DNA of 64,000 nucleotides, taken from contig JBMOMN010000009.1 in assembly GCA_049324115.1 (NCBI GenBank), forward strand, positions 310,001-374,000. Direction: 5' to 3'. Source of the DNA: UBA5796 sp040752455. GTDB lineage: Bacteria > Chloroflexota > Anaerolineae > Anaerolineales > Villigracilaceae. The notes under the pieces are model-generated. The model was not told the origin of the DNA and did no database searches. It saw only the letters and a program-made list of their open reading frames with translations. The translations under genes and the position numbers were made by a program. Below are positions 1 through 8,951 of the stretch, in pieces (the first letter of the stretch is position 1; every line of letters starts with the position of its first letter).

Positions 1-178
1 CACAGATAAACACGGATGAACGCTGATTTTTGATAAAAACCCGACGGAATCGCTTTTAAATCCAATTTATCTGCGTTCATCTGTGGTTAAAAACGAATTT
101 CAAAACACTCTCTTAAACGAATACCCAGGTGAAGGCTTTCCTCCTCCTGGGTATGATTGGGATCGTTCAGAACGCCCT
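1..178. repeat. Intergenic dispersed hairpin repeats
   Basis: No gene is seen here. An imperfect inverted repeat of the CACAGATGAACGCAGAT type has arms at 1-27 and 69-86. A second short hairpin, ATACCCAGG with CCTGGGTAT, lies at 121-154 just past the stop of the LysM gene; it lacks a T-run, so a terminator role is only possible. Confidence 0.55.
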
Positions 179-889
179 TTACGGGATTTGCAGTTGCTGC
201 CCGACCGTGAGGGTGTACGGCTCGACCAGATCGTTCAGGTTGATGATCTGCTGCGGGCGCACATCGCCGTAGAAACAGGCGATGCTGTAGATCGTCTCGT
301 CCGACGACTTGACCGTGTAAACCGTCCCGGACGGGTGGGGGTTGAGGGCGCGGTCGCCGGGGAACGGGTTGCCGGTCTGCGGGAGTTTGAGCACCAGCCC
401 AACCGACAGGGCGCGGGCCTGGGCGTCGGTCAGGCCGTTGAGGGCCAGCAACTCGGTCGGGTTCAGGTTATAGCGGCGGGCCAGGCAGTACGGGAATTCA
501 CCCTTGCGGAGGGTGTACGTCGCGGGGACATTCCCGCCCGGTTCCGGCGTCAGAGAAGGTCCGGGAGTGGCCGTAGCCTCGTCCACTGGCGGCGTTTCAG
601 TGGTGGCCTGGGCGTCAGGCGTGACCGGGGTGGCGTCGGCGGTCCCTTCGGCGGGGGTTTCATCAGTTGGCATCACGGTCCCCAACTGGGCCAGGGCGGT
701 CTGGGTGGCCTGTTCCTCCAGGGCCTTCATCGGGTCCTGCGATTCGGCGGGCAAGGGAGTGGTAAAGTCGCTGCCCAGGGTGGGGGTGGCCTCGGACTGT
801 GGCGCTGCCGACATACTGTACTGGCAGCCGGCGGTGAGCAGGGCAAGCGATACCACTGCAACGGCGATGAAACGGATTTTTTTTGACAT
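179..889 (-). CDS. LysM-domain lipoprotein
   Basis: This is probably an exported lipoprotein that binds the cell wall through LysM modules. From the chosen ATG the protein is 236 residues, with a basic and hydrophobic signal ending in the lipobox LLTAGC. A Pro/Thr/Glu-rich linker follows (TPT, ETPPVDEATATPGP), then two LysM-like units: one begins YTLRKGEFPYCLARRYN and the last is YTVKSSDETIYSIACFYGD ending in VGQQLQIP. The start at 889 is preferred over an upstream ATG at 949 because GGAGGAG sits just before it and the signal peptide begins there. LysM is known to bind glycan chains; the specific role is unknown. Confidence 0.85.
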   Translation of the reverse strand: MSKKIRFIAVAVVSLALLTAGCQYSMSAAPQSEATPTLGSDFTTPLPAESQDPMKALEEQATQTALAQLGTVMPTDETPAEGTADATPVTPDAQATTETPPVDEATATPGPSLTPEPGGNVPATYTLRKGEFPYCLARRYNLNPTELLALNGLTDAQARALSVGLVLKLPQTGNPFPGDRALNPHPSGTVYTVKSSDETIYSIACFYGDVRPQQIINLNDLVEPYTLTVGQQLQIP

Positions 890-1028
890 AAGGGTCTTCT
901 CCTCCAGACTGCACAATCGTGCTGCGCACAACTGTGCTGATACTAGCACAACCTTTCTAGTGCGTCAAGCAATGCAAAGGTTGGATTTTTTAAGGTTCGA
1001 GACCCGCAGTGTGCCAAAAATGGGGCTT

Positions 1029-1973
1029 TTACGCGCCACCCGCCACACCCTCCTTACACCACGCCAGGGTTTCCCGGATCGCCTCGTCCATCGGCGTGGC
1101 CTTCAACCCCAAGGCTTTTTCCGCTTTGGAAGTATCCACCTCGAACGGACGGGTCCACTGGAACAACATCTCGACCGTTTCGGCGACTTCCCGTTTGAAC
1201 AGGCCGATCAGCCGCATCATCAGCGGCCCGCCGACCATGGTCTTGACCGGATGGCCGAGTCCGGCTTCGATCAGTTTGACGAATTCGGCCTGGGTCAGCG
1301 GCGGGTTGCCCGGCGCAAACCAGACCTGTCCCAGCGCCTCGTCGCGGGTCCCAAGCGTGGCGAGCAGACGGCCGAAATCGGCCACGTAGGTGAAGGTGTG
1401 CGGCTGGTCGGCGCGACCCATCAGGTTGACCGGTTTCCCCTCCACCGCTGGCTGGACGGCGTATCTCGTCAGCGAGAGGTCGTCCGGGCCGAAGAAATCC
1501 GAGGCGCGCCCGATGGCCGCCCGCACCTTGCCCGCCCGGTGAGCCTCAAGCACGTCCTGGGCCATGGCCGCCCGGACGCGTCCCTTCCTGGTGTTGGGCT
1601 GGATGGGGAAATCCTCGCGCAGGCGGCCCTCGAACTGCCCGTACATATAAAGGTTATCGCCGACCACCAGCCTGGCGCCGTTGGCCGCGGCCGCCTCCAG
1701 GATGGCTTTTTGGAGGGGTGGGAATTTTTCGGCCCATTCGTAATAGTGCGGCTGGGCGCACTGGTAGACGGCCGCCGCGTCCCGGGTCAACTCGACATTC
1801 TTCGCCGCATCATAGGCGTCGCTGGCGACCAGCTCCACTTCCGGCGGCAGCCGGTCTGCCTGGCCACTGCGGTTGACCATGCGGACCGTTTTGCCCATTT
1901 TCACCAGCTCGCGGGCGGTCCATTTGCCGAGCGGGCCGGCGCCGAAGACAACGTGAAGGTCATTCTGAGACAT
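1029..1973 (-). CDS. NAD-dependent epimerase/dehydratase family protein
   Basis: This 314-residue extended SDR-type protein opens with a dinucleotide-binding loop FGAGPLGKWTARELVK and a following basic strand (VRMVNRSGQ), as in NAD(P)-binding epimerases. A region near residue 110 (NLYMYGQFEG) is at the place of the usual Tyr-containing active site, but a clean YxxxK is not obvious, so its catalytic chemistry is uncertain. AAGGA precedes the ATG. It lies 24 bp after the DUF2306 gene and is probably the last gene of the TetR-controlled operon. Related proteins act on nucleotide sugars or as reductases; the substrate cannot be told. Confidence 0.8.
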   Translation of the reverse strand: MSQNDLHVVFGAGPLGKWTARELVKMGKTVRMVNRSGQADRLPPEVELVASDAYDAAKNVELTRDAAAVYQCAQPHYYEWAEKFPPLQKAILEAAAANGARLVVGDNLYMYGQFEGRLREDFPIQPNTRKGRVRAAMAQDVLEAHRAGKVRAAIGRASDFFGPDDLSLTRYAVQPAVEGKPVNLMGRADQPHTFTYVADFGRLLATLGTRDEALGQVWFAPGNPPLTQAEFVKLIEAGLGHPVKTMVGGPLMMRLIGLFKREVAETVEMLFQWTRPFEVDTSKAEKALGLKATPMDEAIRETLAWCKEGVAGGA

Positions 1974-1997
1974 GGATAATTCCTTTTTGAATCCAAA

Positions 1998-2738
1998 CTA
2001 AATCTGTTCTGCTTCGGGCAGCGGGACGTTCATTCGTTCTTTCGGGGCCGCGGCTTGGGTGCGCTGCCCGGAAACCTGTCGGTTGCGGCGGCGCTCGACC
2101 AGCATCTCCGCCACGATCAGGTTCGGCACCCATGAAATCCACATCACTACCCGGTAAACTTCCGTGAACAGGGCTTCGAAATCGCCGCCGTAGCGGGTCT
2201 CCAGGAGCGGGATTTGAGTGCCGATGAGAATGCCCAGCCACAGGCGCAGGGTGACCGCCGCAAAGGTCAGGGCGTAGTTGCGCGTCATCCACTCGCGATG
2301 GACCTCCACATTCCCGGCCCGAATGTTGCTGTAAGCCATCCAGCCTGTCCACAGCCACAGGATTCCGAGCAAGATCAGCCCGAACTCCCCCACCATCCCC
2401 GAGCGGATGCCCGGCGCGATCAGAAAGGCCGAAAGCCCGCCGAGCAGGATGCCGACCAGGTAAACCCGCCCGGTCCAGCGGTGCAGGATCGGGAAGCAGT
2501 TCCGCAGCCGGGCCAGGAACTGGAACGGGCCGACCAGCAACGCCACACCGCCCGCAAAGGCATGTATGTACAACCCGGCCTGGCGCAGGGGGGTCTCGGT
2601 CGCGAAACGGGCCGTGGCGCTGTTGAAATTGGCCGGGTTGAAAGTGGCATAGGGAACCACGGCAGCGATGCCCACGCCAATGGCGAGGAAAGCCATCAAC
2701 GCCCAGGGAAATTGTCCTTTGGAACGGGTTTTGTTCAT
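1998..2738 (-). CDS. DUF2306-family membrane protein
   Basis: This 246-residue multipass membrane protein has about seven hydrophobic segments, the first at residues 10-30 (FPWALMAFLAIGVGIAAVV). A region with HAFAGGVALLVGPFQFLARLR and LHRWTGRVYLVGIL matches the DUF2306 pattern, whose conserved His residues suggest haem or metal contact in related proteins (inference). The basic C-terminal tail is cytoplasmic by charge. It lies between the TetR gene and the epimerase gene on the same strand, so it is probably co-regulated. Its function is unknown. Confidence 0.8.
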   Translation of the reverse strand: MNKTRSKGQFPWALMAFLAIGVGIAAVVPYATFNPANFNSATARFATETPLRQAGLYIHAFAGGVALLVGPFQFLARLRNCFPILHRWTGRVYLVGILLGGLSAFLIAPGIRSGMVGEFGLILLGILWLWTGWMAYSNIRAGNVEVHREWMTRNYALTFAAVTLRLWLGILIGTQIPLLETRYGGDFEALFTEVYRVVMWISWVPNLIVAEMLVERRRNRQVSGQRTQAAAPKERMNVPLPEAEQI

Positions 2739-2796
2739 CTTTTTCTCCTTGTAACTCTAAAATTGGGTATTCTCGCGGAAAGGGCACGCGCCGCAC

Positions 2797-3489
2797 TCAC
2801 GCACTCACATACGTGCTGACCATGTTCTGGATTTCGCGGCGGTAGACTTCGCCGGGATCGCTGATGAACGACGGCATCTGGCGGCCGATCTCCAGCGTCA
2901 CCAACCCATGCACCCGGCTCCAGATCGCCAGGGTAATATAGAGGACTTCGAGGTTGATCCCGCCCGTGAACTGGCTCCACGCCCCCAGCATGGACTCCAA
3001 CTCCGGCGTCAGCGCGGCGGATCGTTCCACCCGCAGCCTGCCCGCCGTCAAAAGGGCCTGGATCGTCTCGATCAGCGGCACCAGCGCCCAACCCGCAGCC
3101 GGGACCGTTATGTCCGCTGGAGCCTCGTAGCCGGGGATCGGCGTCCCGAAGATGAGCTGGTAACGCTGGGGGTAGGTGACGGCCCAGTCGCGGTAGGCCA
3201 GCCCGAGGGTCGCGAGACGCGTGGCGAGATCGTCTTCAGGCAAGGAGCAGACCGCTTCCTTCTGCGATTCGCCCAGGGAAGTGAACGCGTCCACGATCAG
3301 CGCGGTCACCAGGTCGTCGCGGCGGGGGAAATAGTTGTAGATGGCCGGGGCGGTGATGCCCAGCTCGCGGGCGATGGCCCGCAGGCTGAGGGCGGGCGCG
3401 CCGTGCTTGGCGATCAGCCGCCAGGCGGTTTCCTTGATGGCTTCCTGCAAATCGGGTTGTTGTTCGGTTCGTTTGGGTCGCGGGGACAT
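2797..3489 (-). CDS. TetR/AcrR family transcriptional regulator
   Basis: This is a 230-residue one-component repressor. The N-terminal helix-turn-helix is clear: ETAWRLIAKHGAPALSLRAI, then ARELGITAPAIYNYFPRRDDL, ending near residue 60. The C-terminal ligand domain contains AIWSRVHGLVTLEI, typical of the WHG-type TetR C-terminal domain. It is the first gene of a minus-strand operon with the DUF2306 and epimerase genes. A 22-bp inverted repeat starting 18 bp upstream of its start (3507-3553) is the likely operator, so autorepression with control of the two downstream genes is expected. The ligand is unknown. Confidence 0.9.
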   Translation of the reverse strand: MSPRPKRTEQQPDLQEAIKETAWRLIAKHGAPALSLRAIARELGITAPAIYNYFPRRDDLVTALIVDAFTSLGESQKEAVCSLPEDDLATRLATLGLAYRDWAVTYPQRYQLIFGTPIPGYEAPADITVPAAGWALVPLIETIQALLTAGRLRVERSAALTPELESMLGAWSQFTGGINLEVLYITLAIWSRVHGLVTLEIGRQMPSFISDPGEVYRREIQNMVSTYVSA

Positions 3490-3506
3490 GGCTGCCTTTC
3501 TCCAAA

Positions 3507-3553
3507 TAAATAAACACTGTATATTTACAGAGTAAATATACAGTGTTTATTTA
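3507..3553. promoter_or_regulatory. TetR operator palindrome
   Basis: Two perfect 22-base inverted arms (3507-3528 and 3532-3553) are separated by only AGA. The core half-site is AAACACTGTATATTTAC. It starts 18 bp upstream of the tetR ATG and is far more AT-rich than its surroundings, so it probably overlaps the promoter. Family knowledge says TetR proteins bind such sites as dimers; a half-site this long suggests two overlapping sites or two dimers. Confidence 0.8.
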
Positions 3554-3583
3554 CGATTGTCAAGAGGCAATTTTATTGATTGG

Positions 3584-3677
3584 GTAGGGGCGACCCGCCA
3601 GGTGCTAATAATCCCGGGTTTTAGCAAAAAACCGCGACCATCCGCCGAGAACGATGACCCTGGCGGGTCGCCCTTAC
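3584..3677. repeat. Dispersed inverted repeat
   Basis: Arms at 3584-3602 (GTAGGGGCGACCCGCCAGG) and 3659-3677 are inverted copies with one mismatch, around a 56-base spacer with no coding sense. A related palindrome (GTAGGGGCAGG type) occurs at 59436-59464. It could end transcription of kbl but has no T-run. Confidence 0.6.
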
Positions 3678-3702
3678 AGGGATTTTCACTGAACGCTGGT
3701 CA

Positions 3703-4881
<1,179 letters not shown>

Positions 4882-4903
4882 GCGTGACTCCGAGAATAGA
4901 GGA

Positions 4904-4957
4904 TTAGAGAGTGGAGATTAGAGAACAGAGAGTAGAGAGTAGAGAGTAGAGAGTAGA
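4904..4957. repeat. Short tandem repeat (GAGAGTA units)
   Basis: This low-complexity stretch upstream of kbl has about four 7-base units (GAGAGTA) at its end and degenerate GAGATTAGAGA units before them. The reverse-complement type (TCTCTAATCTCTG) is seen at 15101-15128. Confidence 0.6.
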
Positions 4958-4987
4958 TTGGGCCGCTCAGGATTACCGTTCCGGGGG

Positions 4988-5362
4988 CTAGGCTTTAATG
5001 ATCTTCAAGCCCGACTCGCGCAATTCCCGGTCGTAGGTCAGGTAATGCTCGACCTCCACCAGCCCCCCCTGCTTATCCTCGACGACGGCCTTCACGGTGA
5101 AAATCCCCCAGGTCCAGATCGCAAATTTGCAATTTGGATTCGACGGCGTCCGCACGATGGTCTGCACGGGTCTGGGAAATGTGGGGTGCAAATGATAAGT
5201 GACTTTATTGACGAACGGCAGCGACGGCCCATCCAGATACAACCAGACTTTGTAGAGCGGGCGCGACTCCTCGCTCGAACGCGTAAAAACGGTATCGCGA
5301 ACATTCGTATCGGGGTCGTGAACGGAATCAACGATGTAAATGGAACTCAGGAGATTTGCCAT
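4988..5362 (-). CDS. Prokaryotic YEATS (pYEATS) domain protein
   Basis: This small 124-residue soluble protein is almost entirely one beta-rich domain. The line YKVWLYLDGPSLPFVNKVTY, then HLHPTFPRP, then FAIWTWGIFTVKAVVEDKQG and a final VEHYLTYD follow the YEATS pattern (strand, HPTF turn, W-G-F/I-F strand). Eukaryotic YEATS domains read acyl-lysine; the prokaryotic version's ligand is not known to me. AAGGAT precedes the ATG. It follows the membrane gene at 5381-5917 by 18 bp, so the two are probably translated together. No signal peptide is present, so it likely sits on the cytoplasmic face of that membrane partner. Confidence 0.75.
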   Translation of the reverse strand: MANLLSSIYIVDSVHDPDTNVRDTVFTRSSEESRPLYKVWLYLDGPSLPFVNKVTYHLHPTFPRPVQTIVRTPSNPNCKFAIWTWGIFTVKAVVEDKQGGLVEVEHYLTYDRELRESGLKIIKA

Positions 5363-5380
5363 ATCATCATCCTTGGCAGC

Positions 5381-5917
5381 TTATTTTTCATCCTCACCCA
5401 GAAGATCGGGCGGAGGGGCAACAGGTTCGATCTCTTCCATGGCCTTCGCGGCTTCGCCCACACCATTTTCAAGGGGAGGTTGCGCCGGCCCAGGGATCAT
5501 CACAGCCGCCCGGGGAACAGCAGCCACTCCCCTGGCGCTCTCTGCCTGGGCCGCCTTTTCGCCGAAGAAGTAACCGACGATCGTGCCGACGAGTCCGCCC
5601 AGGGTGGACATGACTGCCTGTAACGCGTTGGCAAAATCCGATTGGGTGAACAGGGCAATCAAAAGCACCACAGAAAAGATGCCAAAAATCAGGCTGGCGA
5701 GGACGAATTTGAAATCGCTGGCCAGGGTCGCCAAGTAAGTGAACATGATGTCCTTCGTCGAATAACCCGGGGCGGAACCGGCCGGCGCGCTTTTGAACCG
5801 CCCCCATTTGAAAATCCACGCCAGCCACTGAATGAGCAATATCACAAAAGCCAGGATCGCCATCAGGACGTAGATCCCGGCCTGGTTCACTGCGAGAAAA
5901 TTCAGGAACGATCCCAT
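5381..5917 (-). CDS. Three-TM membrane protein paired with pYEATS protein
   Basis: This 178-residue protein has hydrophobic segments at about residues 13-36 (IYVLMAILAFVILLIQWLAW), 71-92 (FVLASLIFGIFSVVLLIALF) and 103-119. The last holds LGGLVGTIVGYFFGEKAA, a Gly-rich helix ending in a YFFG motif found in small effector-like membrane proteins. The tail after it is charged and Pro-rich. The start at 5917 is chosen because GGAGG lies just upstream; a TTG four codons earlier is less likely. It is the first gene of the pair with the pYEATS protein, suggesting a membrane sensor or effector unit (inference). Confidence 0.7.
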   Translation of the reverse strand: MGSFLNFLAVNQAGIYVLMAILAFVILLIQWLAWIFKWGRFKSAPAGSAPGYSTKDIMFTYLATLASDFKFVLASLIFGIFSVVLLIALFTQSDFANALQAVMSTLGGLVGTIVGYFFGEKAAQAESARGVAAVPRAAVMIPGPAQPPLENGVGEAAKAMEEIEPVAPPPDLLGEDEK

Positions 5918-6024
5918 CCCGACCTCCAATTTTCTACAACCTCGGATGTTGACTCGATTATACCGTCTAATTGTTGCGTTTCATCGTCCGCCAGCAGGCC
6001 CATCCCGGCCAGGGCACGCTTCTC

Positions 6025-7215
6025 CTAAAAAATCGAACCCGCCCAGACAAAGTCCGGGAAGCCGGGCGCAGGGTACTTCCCAACCAGCCAGGATTCGGTG
6101 AAGGGATACTTTGCTGCAATGCGTTTGAGTCTCTGGTCATCAGACAGGATCGGATGGTATTTCACTTCAAGGGCAGACGAAGTATTACCTTTTGTCACGA
6201 TGAAATCCACTTCGTATTCATTCCCTTTGGCAAGGTAATTCAGGTTTCCGTAATTTTGCAACTGATTGAAGACAGCATTTTCAAACATCGCGCCGTCACT
6301 CAAGTTTGCCAAAACCCGAGCGATTCCGTTGTCGCAGAAGTAAAGTTTTTTTGCCAGAGCCGAAGGCTTATCGCCGCCCGCGTAGGCAGGCAAACGCCGG
6401 ATCACGTAGGTCATCTCGAGAAAATCCAGGTATTGCGTCACGGTGGGACGGGACAGGCCAATCGTTGAGGCCAGTTTGCTGATGTCCAGCTTGTTTCCGA
6501 TCCGCAGGGCCAGCAGACGCGCCAGTTGCTGGAGTTCGCCGATTTTTTGGAAATCCGCCAGGGAGCGTACATCCAGGTTGATGTAAGACGAAAAAATATC
6601 ATTCAACACGTCAAGCCGCACCGGCGGGCGGGGTTCCAGAACGATATCCGGCAATCCACCAAAAGTGACAAACTCTTCGTAAAATCCTTTTAACCGCTCA
6701 AATTCGTAGGGATCAAAACGCATATCCGGGAAGGACTCCCTCGGGCGGTAAGGGACGCCGCGAAAATCCAGGAACTCCCCAAAAGTCAGCGGGAACATCT
6801 CGAAAACCACCTTGCGCCCGGCCAACGATTCGCTAAACAAATTTTTCAGGTAAAAAGAACTGGACCCGGTGAGCAGGAATTTGATCCCGTAGGTATCGTA
6901 CAAATATTTGACCACACTCGGCAGGTTGGGCACGTACTGGATCTCATCAATCGCTACTGTCATCGGCTGGCGAGTATCCAGGCCGCGATTGCGCAGGTAG
7001 TCCAAAACCAGGTCATAGTTGCTTTCCTGGAATACGGCCCTCTGGTCCAGGCGTTCAAGATCGAGATAAATTTTGTTCGATGAAGGGATTTGCTCAAGCA
7101 GCCAGCGCAAGGATGTCGTCTTCCCCACCCGGCGCATCCCGGTAATGACGATAACGCGCTGGTCTGCAAGCGCAGATTTGAGAGCCGGGAAAAGGGATCG
7201 GGAATACGTGGTCAT
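6025..7215 (-). CDS. AAA ATPase with DUF4143 domain
   Basis: This 396-residue protein belongs to the widespread AAA_14/DUF4143 ATPases. Walker A is GMRRVGKTT at residues 26-34, Walker B-like AIDEIQYVPN lies near 89, and sensor-1-like LLTGSSSFYLKNLFSESLAGR follows near 115. The C-terminal half carries a winged-helix-like part (ISKLASTIGLSRPTVTQYLDFLE) and ends with a PD-(D/E)XK-like strand set (NYLAKGNEYEVDFIVTKGNTSSALEVKYH). AT content is higher than in its neighbours, consistent with transfer. Its role is unknown; such proteins are often mobile or stress-linked. Confidence 0.88.
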   Translation of the reverse strand: MTTYSRSLFPALKSALADQRVIVITGMRRVGKTTSLRWLLEQIPSSNKIYLDLERLDQRAVFQESNYDLVLDYLRNRGLDTRQPMTVAIDEIQYVPNLPSVVKYLYDTYGIKFLLTGSSSFYLKNLFSESLAGRKVVFEMFPLTFGEFLDFRGVPYRPRESFPDMRFDPYEFERLKGFYEEFVTFGGLPDIVLEPRPPVRLDVLNDIFSSYINLDVRSLADFQKIGELQQLARLLALRIGNKLDISKLASTIGLSRPTVTQYLDFLEMTYVIRRLPAYAGGDKPSALAKKLYFCDNGIARVLANLSDGAMFENAVFNQLQNYGNLNYLAKGNEYEVDFIVTKGNTSSALEVKYHPILSDDQRLKRIAAKYPFTESWLVGKYPAPGFPDFVWAGSIF

Positions 7216-7258
7216 GCGCTTATTTTACAAAAAATGTAAGTTTTTGTAAAGCCGCACT

Positions 7259-8890
7259 TTACAAAATATCAGCTTCCCCGGTTCCATCCTCCGCCAGCAG
7301 GCCCATCTCGGCCAGGGCGGCCATGACTTTGGACTGCGCGCCGGGCTTGACGATGACCGCCGTCGGGCCGAGGGGTTCGCCCAGGAAGCGCCCGGCCTTC
7401 GACCGGCGCAGCTCGTCCAGGACCTCGGGCCGGCTGACCCTTAAAACGACCGTTTCCTGCACCCGGGCCTCGGTGCCGTTGACTTCCCAGCGTTTGAGGG
7501 CCTTGACCAGCGAAGGCGGGATCCCCCCGCCGGTGGACTTGTTGAGCAGGGCCAGCAGGTGCTCGACCTTCAAACCCTGCTGACGGGCACGCGTCAGCGA
7601 GGCGGGCGTGAGCAGGTAGACGTAATCGTCCTTCTTCGGGTCCAGCCACTCGCCGAAACGGGCCACCTGGTAACGGACGGCGCGGGGAACGAACCGGGGC
7701 ACGATCACCTGCCCGTTCGAACGCGCCACCAGTTTCCCGTTCTCACTGATCCCCTTCCCCTTATCGCTGACCACCCTGAACGCCGAAACGTCCTTGCCCT
7801 CCTCCGGCGCGGCCAGCTCGACCATCCCCAGCCAGTGCAGCGGACCCGTGACCAGGTAACGGACCAGCGCGCCGTCCACCTCGTCCCAGTGGGCGAAGCC
7901 GCGCAGATACAGACCGTCAGATTGGCGCTTGACGAACCACGAGTCATAGTCCCCGGCCGGGCGCTGGAAATCGGGATGCTGGGCCTTGAGGCTGCGGATG
8001 AAAGCCGTCAGGCTCCACCACTGGCCTTGCGGTAAAACTTCCAGCAGCGCCAGCAGGAAGCGCCGCGTGTTCGGCGGGTCGTTGCGCCACTCGCCCTCGC
8101 AGACGATTCCCGGAACCTGGCGCAGCTCGTCGAAATCCGGGGTGTCGAGCCAGGCGTCGGTGAGTTGTTTCAGGGCTTCGGCCCGGGTCGCTTCGAGGAA
8201 GGCTTTGACGGAATCCGGCTGGGGCGTGGAACCGGCCAAAATACGCGCCGCAGCCAACAGGTCCCGGATGACCGGGGCGGGGAGATGCAGGTCGGCGGGA
8301 TCATCCAATCCCATGCGCAGGGCGGCCAGCAGGATGGTGGCGTCGTCCAGCAGCCAGTCGTTGGCGGGCAGGGGATAAGCCTTTTCGACAGGCGAGGCTG
8401 GCCGGCCCAATGGCTCGGAACGCACTTTAATGATTTTTCCTTCGTGCTCTTCGTGTCCTTTGTGGTTAATGATCTTATTCAAATCATCGGGGATGTAGGC
8501 GAATTCCTGCGGGCCGGAGGGGGTCTCGAAGAAGGCGGTGGCGAGCAGGGCGCGGTAGTACAGGATTTCGGCGGCGGATTTCGGGCGGCGGTGAGGCTGC
8601 TCCCGGTCCCGCTTGCCCGCGCCCATCTCGCGCACTTCGCCGAAGCGCCGCGAAAACTCCCCCAGCGGGATGCGGCCGTTTTTGGCGGTCAAGGCGTCCA
8701 ACGCGGCGCGGGCTTCGGGGGGCAGGGTCTCGACGATCTCGGCGGCCAGGCCCGGGTCCAGGAGCGCCGCGCAGAGCTGCTCGCGGCAGGCGTCGGCGTC
8801 CGCGCCGGTCAGTTCGATCCCCCACAGGTCAGCCACGATCCGCAGGTGGCCGAGGTCATGGGAAAGGAGGGAGGCAGACAAATCGGGCAT
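7259..8890 (-). CDS. Helicase XPB/Ssl2 N-terminal domain-like protein
   Basis: The protein is about 543 residues and contains no helicase motifs. Its C-terminal third (QVIVPRFVPRAVRYQVARFG to SLTRARQQGLKVEHLLALL) matches the domain found at the N-terminus of XPB/Ssl2 helicases. Such stand-alone proteins occur in Chloroflexota and Actinomycetota with unknown function. The start at 8890 (MPDLSASLL) is preferred over 8944 by the sensible N-terminus, though no strong RBS is seen. Near residue 145 it carries NHKGHEEHEGK, the translation of a dispersed intergenic-type repeat (8435-8469) read in frame. Confidence 0.75.
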   Translation of the reverse strand: MPDLSASLLSHDLGHLRIVADLWGIELTGADADACREQLCAALLDPGLAAEIVETLPPEARAALDALTAKNGRIPLGEFSRRFGEVREMGAGKRDREQPHRRPKSAAEILYYRALLATAFFETPSGPQEFAYIPDDLNKIINHKGHEEHEGKIIKVRSEPLGRPASPVEKAYPLPANDWLLDDATILLAALRMGLDDPADLHLPAPVIRDLLAAARILAGSTPQPDSVKAFLEATRAEALKQLTDAWLDTPDFDELRQVPGIVCEGEWRNDPPNTRRFLLALLEVLPQGQWWSLTAFIRSLKAQHPDFQRPAGDYDSWFVKRQSDGLYLRGFAHWDEVDGALVRYLVTGPLHWLGMVELAAPEEGKDVSAFRVVSDKGKGISENGKLVARSNGQVIVPRFVPRAVRYQVARFGEWLDPKKDDYVYLLTPASLTRARQQGLKVEHLLALLNKSTGGGIPPSLVKALKRWEVNGTEARVQETVVLRVSRPEVLDELRRSKAGRFLGEPLGPTAVIVKPGAQSKVMAALAEMGLLAEDGTGEADIL

Positions 8891-8951
8891 CTTCACGCCT
8901 ACGGAACACGTAATACGCAGCATTTGTAGCGTGCTGCGTGTCAACCTCGCA

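Noticed and set aside
960..1020. tRNA-like GGTTCGAGACC sequence
   Set aside because: No acceptor or anticodon stems could be formed around it.
504..1979. 491-residue plus-strand open frame
   Set aside because: It lies opposite the LysM and epimerase genes, with no RBS and no recognisable domain.
4904..4957. Possible CRISPR array
   Set aside because: The units are 7 bases in tandem with no spacers; there are no cas genes in the window.
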